NCBI RefSeq assembly: GCF_950295315.1
Contig: NC_080164.1
Location: 10,425,665 to 10,489,664, forward strand
Source of the DNA: Erinaceus europaeus
Taxonomy: Eukaryota > Chordata > Mammalia > Eulipotyphla > Erinaceidae
Length of the DNA: 64,000 nt
Direction of reading: 5' to 3'
Shown here: positions 22,990-34,062 of the stretch, piece by piece
How the letters are laid out: the number at the start of each line of letters is the position of its first letter
Numbering within the stretch: the first letter of the stretch is position 1
The notes under the pieces: model-generated
Told to the model about the DNA's origin: nothing
Database searches by the model: none
The model's input: only the letters and a program-made list of their open reading frames with translations
Made by a program: the position numbers and the translations under genes

Positions 22990-23454
22990 ATTCCAAGATG
23001 CACCACGAGTAGTGAAGGAAACAGTTTTAAGAATTTCGTTAAAAGAGTAAGTTCTATTTTCACCAGGGTGCCATGGGGAAATATTAAACCAACTACAGCC
23101 AAACCTCAAACGTGTGGTTAAAAGAATGACAAATTCTGGGACTGCCTTACGAAACCAAGTCTTGTACCAAAGGGACGGACTCTGGGGGTTGAAGATGGGG
23201 GCTTTCAGGTCCTGGTGCACGATGGTGGAGGACCTGCGGTGAGTTTTGCAGAAAAACAGAAATTCTACACATGGACGGACTGCTGACTGTAAATCAGTAA
23301 TTCCCCCAAGTAAGAAAAGGCAAAAAAAAAAAAAAAAAAAAATCTATTCTCAAGGGTAGGCGGTGTAACAAAACTGAGAGAGCTTTTACGGGGGAGACCG
23401 CAGAACCAGCCGAGAAACCCAGAGTCCAGATCAGAAGAGCCCCCCAAACAGCAG
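22990..23454. other. LDAH intron 1 next to the promoter; A22 run at 23320-23341
   Basis: Unique sequence with a poly(A) run on the plus strand. No exon is recognised. Confidence 0.5.
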
Positions 23455-23787
23455 ACTGACGGGCAGGTGGGAAGCGGGGCCCCGGGGCAGCGCTGCTTTA
23501 TGAAAGGCTACGTGGGTGCGAGCACTCGAACCTCGGTCCTTGCTTCAGCTGTCCATCATCCAGAGCCCCGAAGCCCCCAGGTGGCCGTCGGGGACCCTCC
23601 TCCCACCACCATCAGGCTGCGGTTTGCCAAACAAAAGGTTCCCTGCTGGATGGGGCGCCCGCGGGGTAAACCGTGAAAACACTCGGATCCCCGGGCATCG
23701 GCCGCACTGCTGGCGCCCGGTCCCAGGCTCCAGCTCCCACGTGTCCGTCTACAGGCTTTTCCCAAGGAAAACCACCCAGCGCCTCAC

Positions 23788-23855
23788 CTGCGGACCTAGG
23801 AAGGACCCGGCTCTCCCATTACAAGCCCGCAGCGACGTCATCGGGCCGGGCCGGA
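23788..23855 (-). other. LDAH: LDAH exon 1 (5' UTR), donor end defined, start approximate
   Basis: On the minus strand the sequence reads GGTCCGCAG|gtgaggcgc, a near-perfect splice donor with the last exon base at 23788. The transcription start is not visible and is placed between the ETS and CRE sites only by convention. The exon is non-coding for LDAH. It contains a short upstream ORF of seven codons with a TAG stop before the donor, and an upstream ATG inside the CRE at 23840 that would be used only if transcription starts further up. Confidence 0.6.
23796..23819 (-). other. possible 7-codon uORF in LDAH exon 1
   Basis: ATG at 23819-23817 opens a frame MGEPGPS that stops at TAG 23798-23796, just before the splice donor. 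It would lie in the LDAH leader if the start site is upstream of 23820. Function is inference only. Confidence 0.35.
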
Positions 23856-24383
23856 AGTCCAGGTTCCTTACGTCACAGCGCTGCGCCGCGCGCCGCTCCC
23901 GGAAACCAGGTGTTAAAGGGGATGTTGACCCTCCTCCGGCCTGTGGCCCCGAGGGAGATGTCCCCGCAGGGTGTATGGTGGGCTGCAAGGGCCTCTTCCT
24001 TATTTTGCAGCGCCGCCGCCTCTAGCTCCAGTCGTTGGACCTGCTCTTCCGAGTCCCAGCATCCTTTCCTCCATTTCCCCCTGCACTTCCTCTCCATTCG
24101 CGGGCTGCACGCCTTTCCCTGTCCTCACTAGCACTGGAAAAGCGATTCTCGGTCACCCCTTTTGTGCAGTATGTATTCAACCAGCCAGTGCTACTCCACA
24201 CTTTGGCAGAAAGCTTAAAGGCTTAAATTCCGAGCTTGTCACGCCCCAACTGCCCCCTGAAGACAATGTAGGTCAGGGTCCTCCGGATCTGAAAACATAG
24301 TTGTGGTCCATCTCGGTCCAGAAGTGCAATGATGAGTCCCACGCAGTTTTATAAGCAGAGGGAAGAAACAGACAAGAGTGCTG

Positions 24384-24715
24384 TTCTTCTTCTAGCGTTT
24401 GTCCTTCTTCTGTAGCTAGTCAACAGCGTCAGGTTGAGCCTGATGTCAAGTTTCGAGACCTCCTTTGAATATGGAGAGGTGGCAGTCGTTGACTATGTGG
24501 GTCACAGTCTGTCTGGAGCCGCAGGGGCAGTTCGGGTCGTCTCTGGCTCCCCAGCGATGGAACATAGCGGCGCACCGGCCATGGCCTGTTCGATAGCGAT
24601 TGAGGAGGGCCCGATCATAACGTGCTAGGTCAAACGTGCTAGACCCGCTTGCAGGGGTCTGTGATGAGGTGTTGTGAATCAGTGAATCACATGCAAGGGA
24701 GTCTAGATCCTTTTA
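24384..24715 (-). mobile_element. non-L1 LINE, RT C-terminus (copy b)
   Basis: The minus strand holds an open frame from about 24715 to 24458. It contains LLNRYRTGHGRC and FHRWG, then a CCHC-like CPC-GSRQTVTHIVNDC and KGGLET, after which it stops. This layout is that of the C-terminal region of non-LTR reverse transcriptases of RTE-like and related clades, abundant in invertebrates. It is unlike L1, which here has CWWECK. The element ends CGC-TAG followed at once by GAAGAAGAAC. A premature TGA follows ET in this copy. The 5' limit is unclear. It lies about 0.4 kb upstream of the LDAH CpG island. The clade is not certain. Confidence 0.75.
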
Positions 24716-24719
24716 CCCT

Positions 24720-25138
24720 TGCACTTGAATGGCTGTACGGGGGAGTGAGAGGGGACAGGACAAAGGGCACAGAGGTCCCTCTCTAAACTCAACTGGAAGG
24801 GGTTCTAGGCCTTGTTTCAGGGAGTTGAGCATTATTGAAACAAAATAGGAATAATGAAGACAGGGAAATACATGCTTTCAAGGTATGTAGGAGAGATTAA
24901 AAAAAAAAAAGACAGGAAGGCCCTGAGATTCCCAGGTGCTATGAAAACTAAAGCTGAACCCTGAGGGGATCAATTAGCCTTTGTCTCCAGAGACTCATAT
25001 TTGCATTCATCTGCATTTTATGGCATTAAAGGTCAGGTGGAAAGGGAGAAATTGGTAGAGGATGCAGACACTACAGGGTGCAAACAAATTGGCATGTTTA
25101 ACCTCTATGCTAGGCTACCTGCAGGGTGCAGAGCAACA
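24720..25138. other. intergenic between LINE copies b and c
   Basis: No gene signal; a short A-run lies at 24899-24911. Part of this may belong to the 5' side of copy b. Confidence 0.4.
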
Positions 25139-25145
25139 GGTTACT

Positions 25146-25268
25146 TCTTCTAACGTTTGCCCTTCTTCCGTAGCCAGTCAACAGCGTCAGGTTGAGCCTG
25201 ATGTAAAGTTTCGAGACCTCCTTTGAATCTGGAGAGGTGGCAGTCGTTGACTATGTGGGTCATAGTCT
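25146..25268 (-). mobile_element. non-L1 LINE, 3' end (copy c)
   Basis: The minus frame runs QTMTHIVNDCHLSRF, KGGLETLHQAQ, DAVDWLRKKGKR and then TAG, followed directly by an AAG/GAA tail. It has no stop where copy b has TGA, so this copy gives the undamaged C-terminus. The possible target duplication ggttact is at 25139-25145 and 25269-25275. It is 5'-truncated within the zinc-knuckle. Confidence 0.78.
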
Positions 25269-25443
25269 GGTTACTAATGTCCTTCCAGAAGAGTCTTTCC
25301 CTAAAAAGCCCTCTAACACCACCATCTCATCTGTTGGTGGAAACAGACTAGAACTTCCTCTGGAATGCCTTGGATGCCAGATTAGAATTCCTAGGGGAAC
25401 TAGGAGAAGCTTCTATGCTATGGTGTGTGCATGTTCTTTTCTT

Positions 25444-27139
25444 CTTTTGTTTCTTTTTAATTTTTATTTATAAATATTTATTTATAAAAAGGAAACACTG
25501 ACAAAACCATAGGATAAGAGGGGTACACCTCCACACAATTCCCACCATCAGAACTCTTTATCCCATCCCCTCCCCTGATAGCTTTCCTATTCTCTATCCC
25601 TCTGGGAGTATAGACCCGGGGTCATTGTGGTATGCAGAAGGTAGAAGGTCTGGCTTCTGTAATTGCTTCCCCGCTGAACATGGGCGTTGACAGGTTGATC
25701 CATACTCCCAGCCTGCCTCTCTCTTTCCCTAGTGGGGTGGGGTTCTGGGGAAGTGAGGCTCCAGGACACATTGGTGGGGTCATCTGTACAGGGAAGTCTG
25801 TTTGACATCATGTTAGCATCTGGAGCCTGGTGGCTGAAAAAAAATTAACATATAAAGCCAAACAAATTGTTGACTAATCATGAACCTAAAGACTGGAAAA
25901 GTGCAGATGAAGAGTTAGGGGGTCTCTGTTTTGTAGATAGTACCCTATTTTAGTTATATTACAAAGAACCCATGACTATACTAGTTTTTTGTTAGTTTGT
26001 TTGTTTTCCCTGAGCCTGACATCTGATATGCAGGGGGATCCAAGTTATTGTCTGGGGAGATGATGTCATGGCTGGAAAAAGGACCAGAGAGCTGGATCAG
26101 GGAAAAGAGTAGCTCCCAAATATGGGAAAGGGGTATAAATATTGTTGACTGTTAACCCCGTTGATTTGATCTGATCCAGGGCCCATATTCAGCTTAGGAG
26201 CCTATGTGACCTCTGCATCCCTGTAGATCTGAGCTCACATTCTGTGGTCATGAGTAGGAACGTTCCAAGCTGCCCCAATTTCAGGACCCATCTTCCTCAG
26301 GTGGCAAATAAAGTATGTTGTCCAGCTTTCCTTTGGAGGATGGAACATCCTCTGCTGTTGTTTATTCACATTGAGGGCAAGGTCCTATGGGGGTCCACAA
26401 AGGAGTCTATTGTGTTGTTCCTGATAGAGATAACCAGATCTAGGTCCATTGTGTCTGTTTGGGAATCTCAGGGCTCCCCAACTAGGGCCCAGATGATGGG
26501 GTGGCCTGATAATGACTAAAGAGTCAGCATTAAATTATGTTAGTCTCTTGCCCTTATTCAGCTTTTGCAGTCCTTACTTTGATAAGGTTACCCTTGGAGT
26601 GAGTGAGGAAGTAGGTAAGGAGGGTATCTAAGTCTAAGTAGAAATGATTTCATTAGGAACTTTATGGTGTCTTTTTAGGTCTTTCTGTTTGCTTGCTGCA
26701 TATACTGACTCACTGCAGACTATTGTGCACTTTTGCTGTCAGGTATATATTTTGCCCTAATTTATGGATACATGTGAACATATGCCCTATCTCATGGGAC
26801 CTGGTCTATATCTAGGTTTTGGGACTTTGTTAGGAGTGAACCATCTGAAATGGAATTAGAGAATCCTATGAGAAAGGACAGGTCTCACCTGAGTAATGAG
26901 GCTGAAGGGTTGACATTCCATGCCTGATGTCTCTGGACACAGTATGCTGAGGTGGTACTCATTGTGTTGATTCAGTTGGGATCAGCAGATGCAATATCAT
27001 TTGGTATGAATGGAGAGAAGCATGCAGGAAAGTGAGCCCCACCCCAAGAGGTTCCAGAACTGGGGGAAATACAGGCTCTATAGAGGAAGCGAGAGGTTCC
27101 TGCTGTCTTAGGATTTAAGGTAGTTATTGCTGTAGTGTA
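25444..27139 (-). mobile_element. long-UTR L1 3' UTR, most complete copy
   Basis: About 1.7 kb of L1 3' UTR in reverse. The 3' end (TTTATAAATATTTA, then cacaattcccaccatcaga) is at the left. The block order matches the copies at 29.4, 37.6, 49.3 and 58.5 kb. The candidate duplication ttcttttctt is at 25434-25443 and 27140-27149 (low complexity). It carries no ORF2, so the insertion is truncated inside the UTR. Confidence 0.85.
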
Positions 27140-27149
27140 TTCTTTTCTT

Positions 27150-27599
27150 TGGAGGCGGGGGAGAAGGGTTGACCTAGACTATTGGTACAGCCCCATTGAT
27201 GACAAAAAAAAAAGCACAGTAATTAAGTAGTTGCAGTACAATAGCATTGCATCATATATTGAAGGGATCTCATTATTAATTTAGAGCTCACTATATACAA
27301 TTTCAATGACTATGACTCACTAAAGGATTTGTGCAATTCTCACTTACACATTGGTAGTGCATTGCTCAAATTATTTAGGCTTCTGCAATATTTAAAAGCT
27401 CCTTCCAGGGCATGCAACCAAGAGAGTTTGTTCTTTCTATAACTATGTCCTTGCTGACCTTTGACTACTCTGTATTATCTACATTTTGTCACATGTTATG
27501 TTTTCTCCATTCGTATCTCCACTTTACCCATATATTTATTTTTACCTGAGTTCTGATGTAGGGCAGTGTGGGGCTTTGAACCTGGATCTTTTTTTCTTA
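27150..27599. other. intergenic, no recognised feature
   Basis: AT-rich unique sequence. A 30-bp stretch near 27172 resembles 27718-27748. Confidence 0.45.
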
Positions 27600-28085
27600 C
27601 TACTTCTTTATTGGGGGATTAATGTTTTTTTTCTTTATTGGGGGATTAATGTCTTACAGTAGACAGTAAATACAGTAGTTTGTACATGCATAACATTCCC
27701 AGTTTTCCACATAGGGGTTTGACCTAGCCTGTTGGTACAGCCCCCACTAGGTTTTCTGCCGTCCTGTTCCAGGACTTGTACTCTCCCCCCACCCACCCCA
27801 GAGTCTTTTACTTTGGTGCAACACATCAACTCCAGGCCAAGTTCTGCTTAGTGTTTTTTCTGATCTTGATTTTCAATTTCTGCCTGAGAGTGAGATCATC
27901 CCATATTCATCCTTCTGTTTCTGACTTATTTCACTTCATATGCTTTCTTCAAGCTTCATCCAAGATGGGCTGAAAATGGTGAAATCACCATTTTTAATAC
28001 TTGAGTATTATTCTGTTGTGTATGTAGACCACAACTTGCTCAGCCACTCCTCTGTTGTTGGACACCTGGGTCGCTTGCAGAATCT
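27600..28085 (-). mobile_element. L1 (short-UTR) 3' end
   Basis: The reverse 3' UTR (ttattgggggattaatg, gtacatgcataacattccc) leads into the ORF2 C-terminus (the reverse of SAIKNG, DEW and TDE blocks, to about 28085). The UTR end tctttattgggggattaatg is tandemly duplicated at about 27605-27650. Confidence 0.85.
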
Positions 28086-28155
28086 TTGAAGCCTCAGGCA
28101 TAGAGATTATGCAAAGACAGTCTCTTTGCATAGCACTATGCCTCCCACACTCTAC
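28086..28155 (-). mobile_element. SINE-C fragment
   Basis: Blocks agcctcaggca and tctctttgcata, then ctatgcctccca, match the head half of SINE-C in reverse. Confidence 0.5.
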
Positions 28156-28477
28156 CCATAGGTTATTATTATTATTTTTTAAATAAGGCATGGAGAAATG
28201 AACTTGCTCAATGTATGCAATTGTCAGTCACCACTACTACTGCTGTGGCTGAAATACTAATCCTACACCTGGACTACTTATAGGAGTCATTTAATTTTTT
28301 TTTCCTGTCTTTACTCTTATAACCTGTGATGTCTGCAGGCAGTCAGTCCTTCCTTTATACTTTATTATCACAAGTGCACTCTTTTACAAAGTGCTTATTT
28401 GTGTTCAGTACCAAACTGTAAGATCCTAGAAGATGAGTGCTACTACTTTCTTCCTTTTTTTCCCCCCTTATATCCAA

Positions 28478-28765
28478 AGGCAGGGTGGTGGTACACCCAG
28501 TTAAGTGCACAAGTTATTATGTGCAAGGACCTGGGTTTGAGCCCCGGCTCCCCACTTGGATGTTTCATGGGCAGTAAAGTTGGTCTACAGGTATCTCTTT
28601 TTATCTCTCCCCCCCCATACCTCAATTTCTCTACATCCTATCAGTTTAAAACGGGTGGTGGTGGTGGTGGTGGTGGTGGTGGTGGTGGTGGAATGGCTGC
28701 TGGAAGCAGTGGATTTGTAGTGTTGGCACCAAGCCTCAGTGATAACCTTGGTGGCAGGAAAAAAA
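28478..28765 (+). mobile_element. SINE-B/A hybrid with 3' module and (GGT)n
   Basis: Head gcagggtggtggtacacc, box gggtttgagcccc and body are followed by a perfect (GGT)12-like array at 28654-28691. The 3' module (cagtggatttgtagtgttgg) and A-run follow. Confidence 0.82.
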
Positions 28766-28915
28766 AATCCATCTGAAGTAGTGCCCAGAGAGATCTGTAG
28801 ATTCCACTTCTATGTATGCTCATTAAATAAACATGTATTGTGGAACTTGGATGTGTATATCCTTATTTTCACCTTGGTTTCCAATTAAGAAAGATCATCC
28901 TGAAAATTATATTTC

Positions 28916-29286
28916 TTTTTTTCCTTTTTCTTTCTTCTTTTTTTTTTTCCCTCCAGGGTTATTGCTGGGCTCAGTGCCTACACCATGAATCCACTGCTCC
29001 TGGAGGCCATTTTTTCCCCCTTTTGTTGCCCTTGTTGTTGTGGCCTCGTTGTGGCTATTATTATTACCATTGTTGATGTTGTTCGTTGTTGGACAGGACA
29101 GAGAGAAATGGAGAGGAGGGGAAGACAGAGGAGGGGGAGAGAAAGATAGACACCTGCTGACCTGCTTCACCGCCTGTGAAGCGACTCCCCTGCAGGTGGG
29201 GAGCCAGGGGCTGGAACCAGGATCCTTACGCCGGTCCTTGTGCTTTGTGCCACATGCGCTTAACCCACTGCGCCACTGCCCGACCC
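28916..29286 (-). mobile_element. SINE-A, long form
   Basis: The 3' module (ttattgctgggctcagtgcc…ggaggccatttt) precedes a SINE-A body and an intact head. The perfect 17-bp duplication cctgaaaattatatttc is at 28899-28915 and 29287-29303. Confidence 0.95.
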
Positions 29287-29448
29287 CCTGAAAATTATAT
29301 TTCCTACAGTCCTTTGAAAAGGGCCTTGTTAAAAATCCATGTTCAGTGGTCTGGGACGTGGAGCAGTAAAAGAAAATTAAATGCCAATATGTGTGTGTAT
29401 ATATATATATTATATATGTCAACCTGATAATCGGGTAGAAGGAAATTC

Positions 29449-30706
29449 CTTTTTTAAAAATAATTTTTATTAGTGATTTAATAATTATTGACAAGATTAT
29501 GGGATAAGAGAGATACAATTCCATACAATTCACAAAACCAGAGTTCCATATCCCTTCCCTTCCACTGGAAGTTTCCCTATTCTTTATTCCTCTGGGAGTG
29601 TGGACCAAGGATATTTATGAGGAGCAGAAGGTGGGAGGTCTGGCTTCTGTCATTGCTTCTCCACTGAACATGAACATGTGCGGTACAGGTCAATCCATAC
29701 CCCCAGCCTGATTCTATTTTCCCTAGTGGGCCGGGGCTCTGGAGAGGGGGGGTTTTAGGGCACATTGGTGAGGTCATCTTACTAGGGAAGTCAGGTTGGC
29801 GTCATGGTAGCATCTGCAACATGGTGGCTGAACAGCATTAAGATATAAAATAGAATAAATTGTTTAATAATCAGGAACCTAAAGGTAAAAGTTTAGCAGA
29901 TTAGATTTGGGGACTTTCTGTTGAAAGAAGCTAGGAATTCTATTTTAGGTATATTCCAAGAGGCCCATGACTTTACTAATTTTTGACTGAGCCCAGCAAC
30001 TAACATGTAGGTGGACTAGGAATATTAAGTGGGAAGATGGTGTCAGAGTTAAGGATAGGACTAGAAAGCTGCGTAAGGGCAGAGAGAAGTTCCCAAATAT
30101 AGGAAAGGTTTATAAATATCATTAGCTGTAGACCCGTTAATCTGATCTCGGGTCCATGTCTTTTCTTAGCACAGGAGCCTGTGTGACCTCTGCATCCCTG
30201 TTATTCTGAGCTCACATTTCATGGTCATAGCTAGGCACATTCGAGGCTGAACTGATTTCAGGACCAGTCTTCCTCAAGTGGCTCTGGAGAGCAGACAGTT
30301 TCTATCAGTGTTGTTCTACATTGAGAGCAAGGTCCTCTAAAGGTCCGCAAGAGAGTTTATGATATTGTTCCTGGTGGAGATGACCAGTGATGGTGGAAAG
30401 AGAGATCTATTAGAGGTCTAGGCCCATGATGTTTGTGTGGGAATCCAAGGATTTCCTAACTAAGGCCCCGGATGATGGGATGGCCTGGTAGTGACCAAAA
30501 GGGCCATCATTAAAGTGTGCTGGTCTCTTGCCCTTATCCAGCTTTTGTAGTCCTTACTTTGTCTGACACAGCTGTACTTAAGAGTTATTGAGGGAAACAC
30601 AATAGGGTGGTTGAGGAGGGTGTCTAGGTCTAAGTAGAAAATATCTGATCAAGTACCTTATGGTCTCTTCTTTGGTCTTTCTACTTGCTTGCTGCCCTTA
30701 TTGAGT
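29449..30706 (-). mobile_element. long-UTR L1 3' UTR
   Basis: A reverse copy with the same block order as 25.44-27.14 kb, truncated earlier. The 13-bp duplication tagaag[g/a]aaattc is at 29436-29448 and 30707-30719. Confidence 0.87.
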
Positions 30707-30726
30707 TAGAAGAAAATTCTAACATT

Positions 30727-30878
30727 CCAGGACCAAGCTGTGGCACTTCCAGTAAAGTGCACATGTTATAATTCATGAGGATCCCAATTCAAACCTCTGG
30801 TCCCCAGCTACAGTGAGGAAGCTTCATGAGTAGCAAAACAGTGCTGCAGGTGTCTCTATCCCCCCATAAATGAAAATT
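30727..30878 (+). mobile_element. SINE-B, diverged
   Basis: A short SINE-B with the duplication gaaaattctaa[c/t]att at 30712-30726 and from 30879. It landed partly on the older L1 target duplication. Confidence 0.85.
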
Positions 30879-30894
30879 CTAATATTTCTTCTCA

Positions 30895-32148
30895 TTTCCC
30901 AGCTCTTTTAATACTAGCTCTTGAGTATCCTGGAGCACCTTCTCTGAACCTCTTCTCTCTATAAAAACCCTATGAGTGGCTGCACTTATTAATACTTGCT
31001 ACTCTTTGATATTCACTGCCTGAAATCCAATATTTAGGAGCCATGTATTGGTGAGATAAAAACAGGTCCATTTCAGGAGTTAACAGCCGGAGGAGATGGT
31101 AGGCTCATGTGTCAAGAGATCTTAGCTCAGGTTGAGGCCTTTGGATTTTATTGGGATAGAGAGAGGAGGAGCTTAGGAAAGGGGAAACAGAAGTGAGGGC
31201 AAAGGGGCTCAATTATGAGGCTGTCTCTCTGGCACCCGTGGCAGTGTGTTTGATCCAGCCTGCTATGTTGTTAAATACAAAGTAAAGATACCACTCTTGT
31301 GCAAAGCTCGCATCTGCTGGTCTTCTGACTAGGCATCAGAGACCTCCCCAGAGGGCATGTTTGGTTTGCTCTACACTTCCCATTGGAGGCTGGCCCCTGA
31401 TCAGACACACATATCCAGTTAGTGAAGATATTCCTTTACGTCTGTTATGGCAAAGTAAAGAGAGTTATGGCCACAGAGATGGTCACTCCAGCAAAGGAAA
31501 GATAGCTGGGAAGGCCCAAAGTAAAGACCATGGAGAAGGTTGCTAAGCCAAAAGCTAAAATGGATTCTGTCTTGTACTTTGTACTGTAGACACAGAAACC
31601 AGAAACTGGCTGTGTACATCAGCAAAAAACACAATTTCAAGTTGTGTGTGTGTGTGTGTGTGTTTACCAACTGTAATAGTGAATTTTCTCATTTGTAAGT
31701 TCCTAAACTGTAGTTAATTCTAAATGTTTGCAAACAGACAATTGCTTCGTACAGCCTACGTCAGAGGCTCTGGTGTCGCCTGAGAGCCACATCACCATTA
31801 TTTCTCAGACTCTCCAGGTCCAGAAACCAAACTGACATACCGGTTCATCTTAAGCAAACATTGAAAACTGAGAGCTGAGAATCGACGGACTCTTGTTTAA
31901 CTCCTATATTGTAGTCATATGGAGCCTGATGACATTTCATTCTGTGGAAACCACGAGGAGAAATGGGTCCCAGTTCAGTACACATCCTTTTGACTCAGCC
32001 AGAAATACCACCTGCCCCTGGAGCAGGATGATGTGAAAAGACTTGAGCTGGGGTGAGAGTGTTCTGTAGACACTTATCATGGGGAGAAGAGACATTGCAG
32101 CCATGAGTCGCCAACTGCAGGAAACCCTTGCCCCCAACATATATAGAC

Positions 32149-32208
<60 letters not shown>

Positions 32209-33000
32209 ATCACACATGAGTTGTAAGACTTGGAGATTCTTGCTGAAGGGACATTGCTAATAGCAATAGCAATGTCATAGCATAGCTTCACAGAAGCACT
32301 TACTTGGCTTAGGGAAATAACAATTTAAAAAAAATCTGAAAAACACCAATGCTTAGACATTAGGCCAATAATAATACCCAGAGAAAATTATACAGCGTAT
32401 TTCATGCATATGTGTGTATATATGTATTAGAAAGAAAGCAACGTTGTAGTAGTTTTATGACTTTCAGTAATTCACCATTTATAATGTTATAGATAGCATA
32501 TAATTGTATAATCCAAATATTTTGTATTGATTCAGTGACATGATCCACTAGACCCTCTCAATGAAACTGCATTATAAAGATGTTTTTAGTGGTAGGGCTG
32601 GTTTTGTCAAGGATAAGAAAAATAAATAAATGTAGCTCAATAACTTATCTCTGTAAATTAAAAAACAAAATCAAGACCAACTCCAGATGAACGTCCGTTT
32701 AGAGTACAGTATGTTTCCATTTTATTGCACTCTCTGCTAGACAGTCGTTGCTCTGTTCAACAAGGTCTTGTGAGATAATTACACAACTATGGGCTTTTAC
32801 AAATAATTCCTTTTTTTTAATAGAGACTTTATATTATCCTGTAAAATAAGAATGGAATTCTTCATAAATCAAAGTGTCTTTTCATATCATCCATTTATCT
32901 AAATAATAACTCTCCAGAGAAGTCCCTGTGCTAAACTCTGAAGTCTGGGAATATTCTGTTACACAACACAAACAACTTTGTAGATGTACTGAGGTGAATT
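30895..33000. other. intergenic; (GT)n at 31643-31663 and (TA)n at 32143-32206
   Basis: There are no genes. It holds a (GT)n repeat and a long perfect (TA)n run of about 32 units. The remainder is unique-looking. Confidence 0.6.
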
Positions 33001-33410
33001 AAGGATGTTAAAATGGAGAGATCGTCCTGGATGTTCTATGTGGCTCATAGAAGAGGGAAGCAGGAGAGTCAGCACCAGAGAAGACATTCAGATGAAGGAA
33101 GCAGAGGGAGAGAGAGAATTGGTGGATGGGAGATGCCATGCGGCTGCCTTAAACATGGTGGGAGACACCGCAATGCATGAAAGTGGCCAGTGGCTGGGAG
33201 AACAAGGAAAGAGATTCTCCTGTAGCCTCTCCAGAAGAGAACAGGCCTACCAGTCACCTTGAGCTTAGGCCATTGAAGCTGATATTGATGTTTTAACCTC
33301 CAGGATTGAAAGATACTGATTTTTTGTTTAAAAATATATATATATATATTGCTTTAAGTCACTGGGTTCCTGGTAACTTGTGGCAATGATAGGAAACTAG
33401 AACTCTAAAA
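33000..33410 (+). mobile_element. possible ancient eutherian LTR-type repeat
   Basis: The ordered blocks agagggaagcaggagagtca, agagattctcc, ctccagaagaga, ctccaggattgaaagat, taagtcactgggttcctggt and aggaaactag resemble an old placental repeat whose reverse form may occur at 56.75-57.13 kb. I cannot name the family. Confidence 0.45.
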
Positions 33411-33741
33411 GAGCCAGACTATTTCGGTTGTGTAGAAATGAGTAATGTCAGGCAGCTAGATTGCCAGCTTCAGTGTCGCAGTTGTTGCCACAGTTCTGTG
33501 ACTTCTCTTACTTCTTCCCAACCCTGTTGAGTCTACTTCCCCTGCATTCTAGCTCTGTCCTGCTGTTGGGTGACTGTTTCCATTCTGCGTACCTTTTGAC
33601 AAGTATTAGAAAGCTATTCAACTCAGCTAATCTTTGTTTCCCTCTAATACTTGACTTTCCTTGGGTTTAGCCATGTATGCTACTTGTTAAATTCTCTGGT
33701 TTAAAAACACATGATATCTTGGTCTTAAAAATGTCAAAGGC

Positions 33742-34032
33742 GGGAGTCAGGCGGTAGCACAGTGAGTTAAGCGCAGGTGGCGCAAAGCGCAAGGGCCCAG
33801 TTTAAGGATCCCGGTTTGAGTCCCCGGCTCTTCACCTGCAGGGGAGTCACTTCACAAGCTGTGAAGCAGGTCTGCAGGTGTCTGCCTTTCTCTCCCCCTC
33901 TCTGTCTTCCCCTCATCTCTCCATTTCTCTCTGTCCTATCCAATAACGATGACATCAATAACAACAATAATAATAGCTATAACAATAAGAAAAGGGCAAC
34001 AAAAGGGAATAAATAAATATAAATTATTTTTT
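33742..34032 (+). mobile_element. SINE-A
   Basis: A complete copy with the perfect duplication aaaatgtcaaaggc ending at 33741 and at 34033-34046. Confidence 0.95.
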
Positions 34033-34062
34033 AAAATGTCAAAGGCAGTGGTGGGGATGTGA

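Larger units (their letters stand above)
1..23880 (-). other. LDAH: LDAH transcription unit, 5' part (exon 1 to intron 2)
   Basis: The span is inferred from two sites. The first coding exon at 10249-10404 encodes the recognisable N-terminus of lipid droplet associated hydrolase. A CpG island at 23.46-24.0 kb carries a consensus donor facing the same way. Intron 1 would be about 13.4 kb and intron 2 runs off the left edge. LDAH is an alpha/beta-hydrolase-fold protein of lipid droplets linked to cholesterol ester turnover. The catalytic serine region lies in later exons and is outside the window. I searched 1-10.2 kb for the next exon (the one continuing the NPG motif) and did not see it. The link between exon 1 and exon 2 is inferred, not proven. 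Confidence 0.75.
23455..24010 (-). promoter_or_regulatory. LDAH: CpG-island promoter, probably of LDAH
   Basis: This is the only long GC-rich, CpG-dense stretch of the window. Its core carries a CRE-like CGACGTCA at 23833-23840, a consensus ETS site CCGGAAGT at 23851-23858 and a second CRE-type TACGTCAC at 23869-23876, all within 45 bp. This arrangement is typical of TATA-less housekeeping promoters. A minus-strand splice donor lies 45-90 bp downstream. Plus-strand transcription is also possible because CpG islands are often bidirectional (a weak plus donor AACCAG|gtg lies near 23910), but no plus-strand gene is seen. Confidence 0.75.

Noticed and set aside
23516..24131. Open frames of 150-170 codons on the plus strand in the CpG island
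   Set aside because: GC-rich DNA has few stops. The translations are rich in R, P, S and A, overlap in several frames, and show no known domain. The region reads as a promoter.
24720..24790. A 5' target duplication for LINE copy b
   Set aside because: acaggacaaagggcac only loosely resembles the left flank acagacaagagtgctg. There are too many mismatches to claim a boundary.
28907..29608. 233-codon minus-strand frame
   Set aside because: It runs through a SINE-A, its 3' module and an L1 UTR edge. Repeat-derived frames occur at every SINE here.
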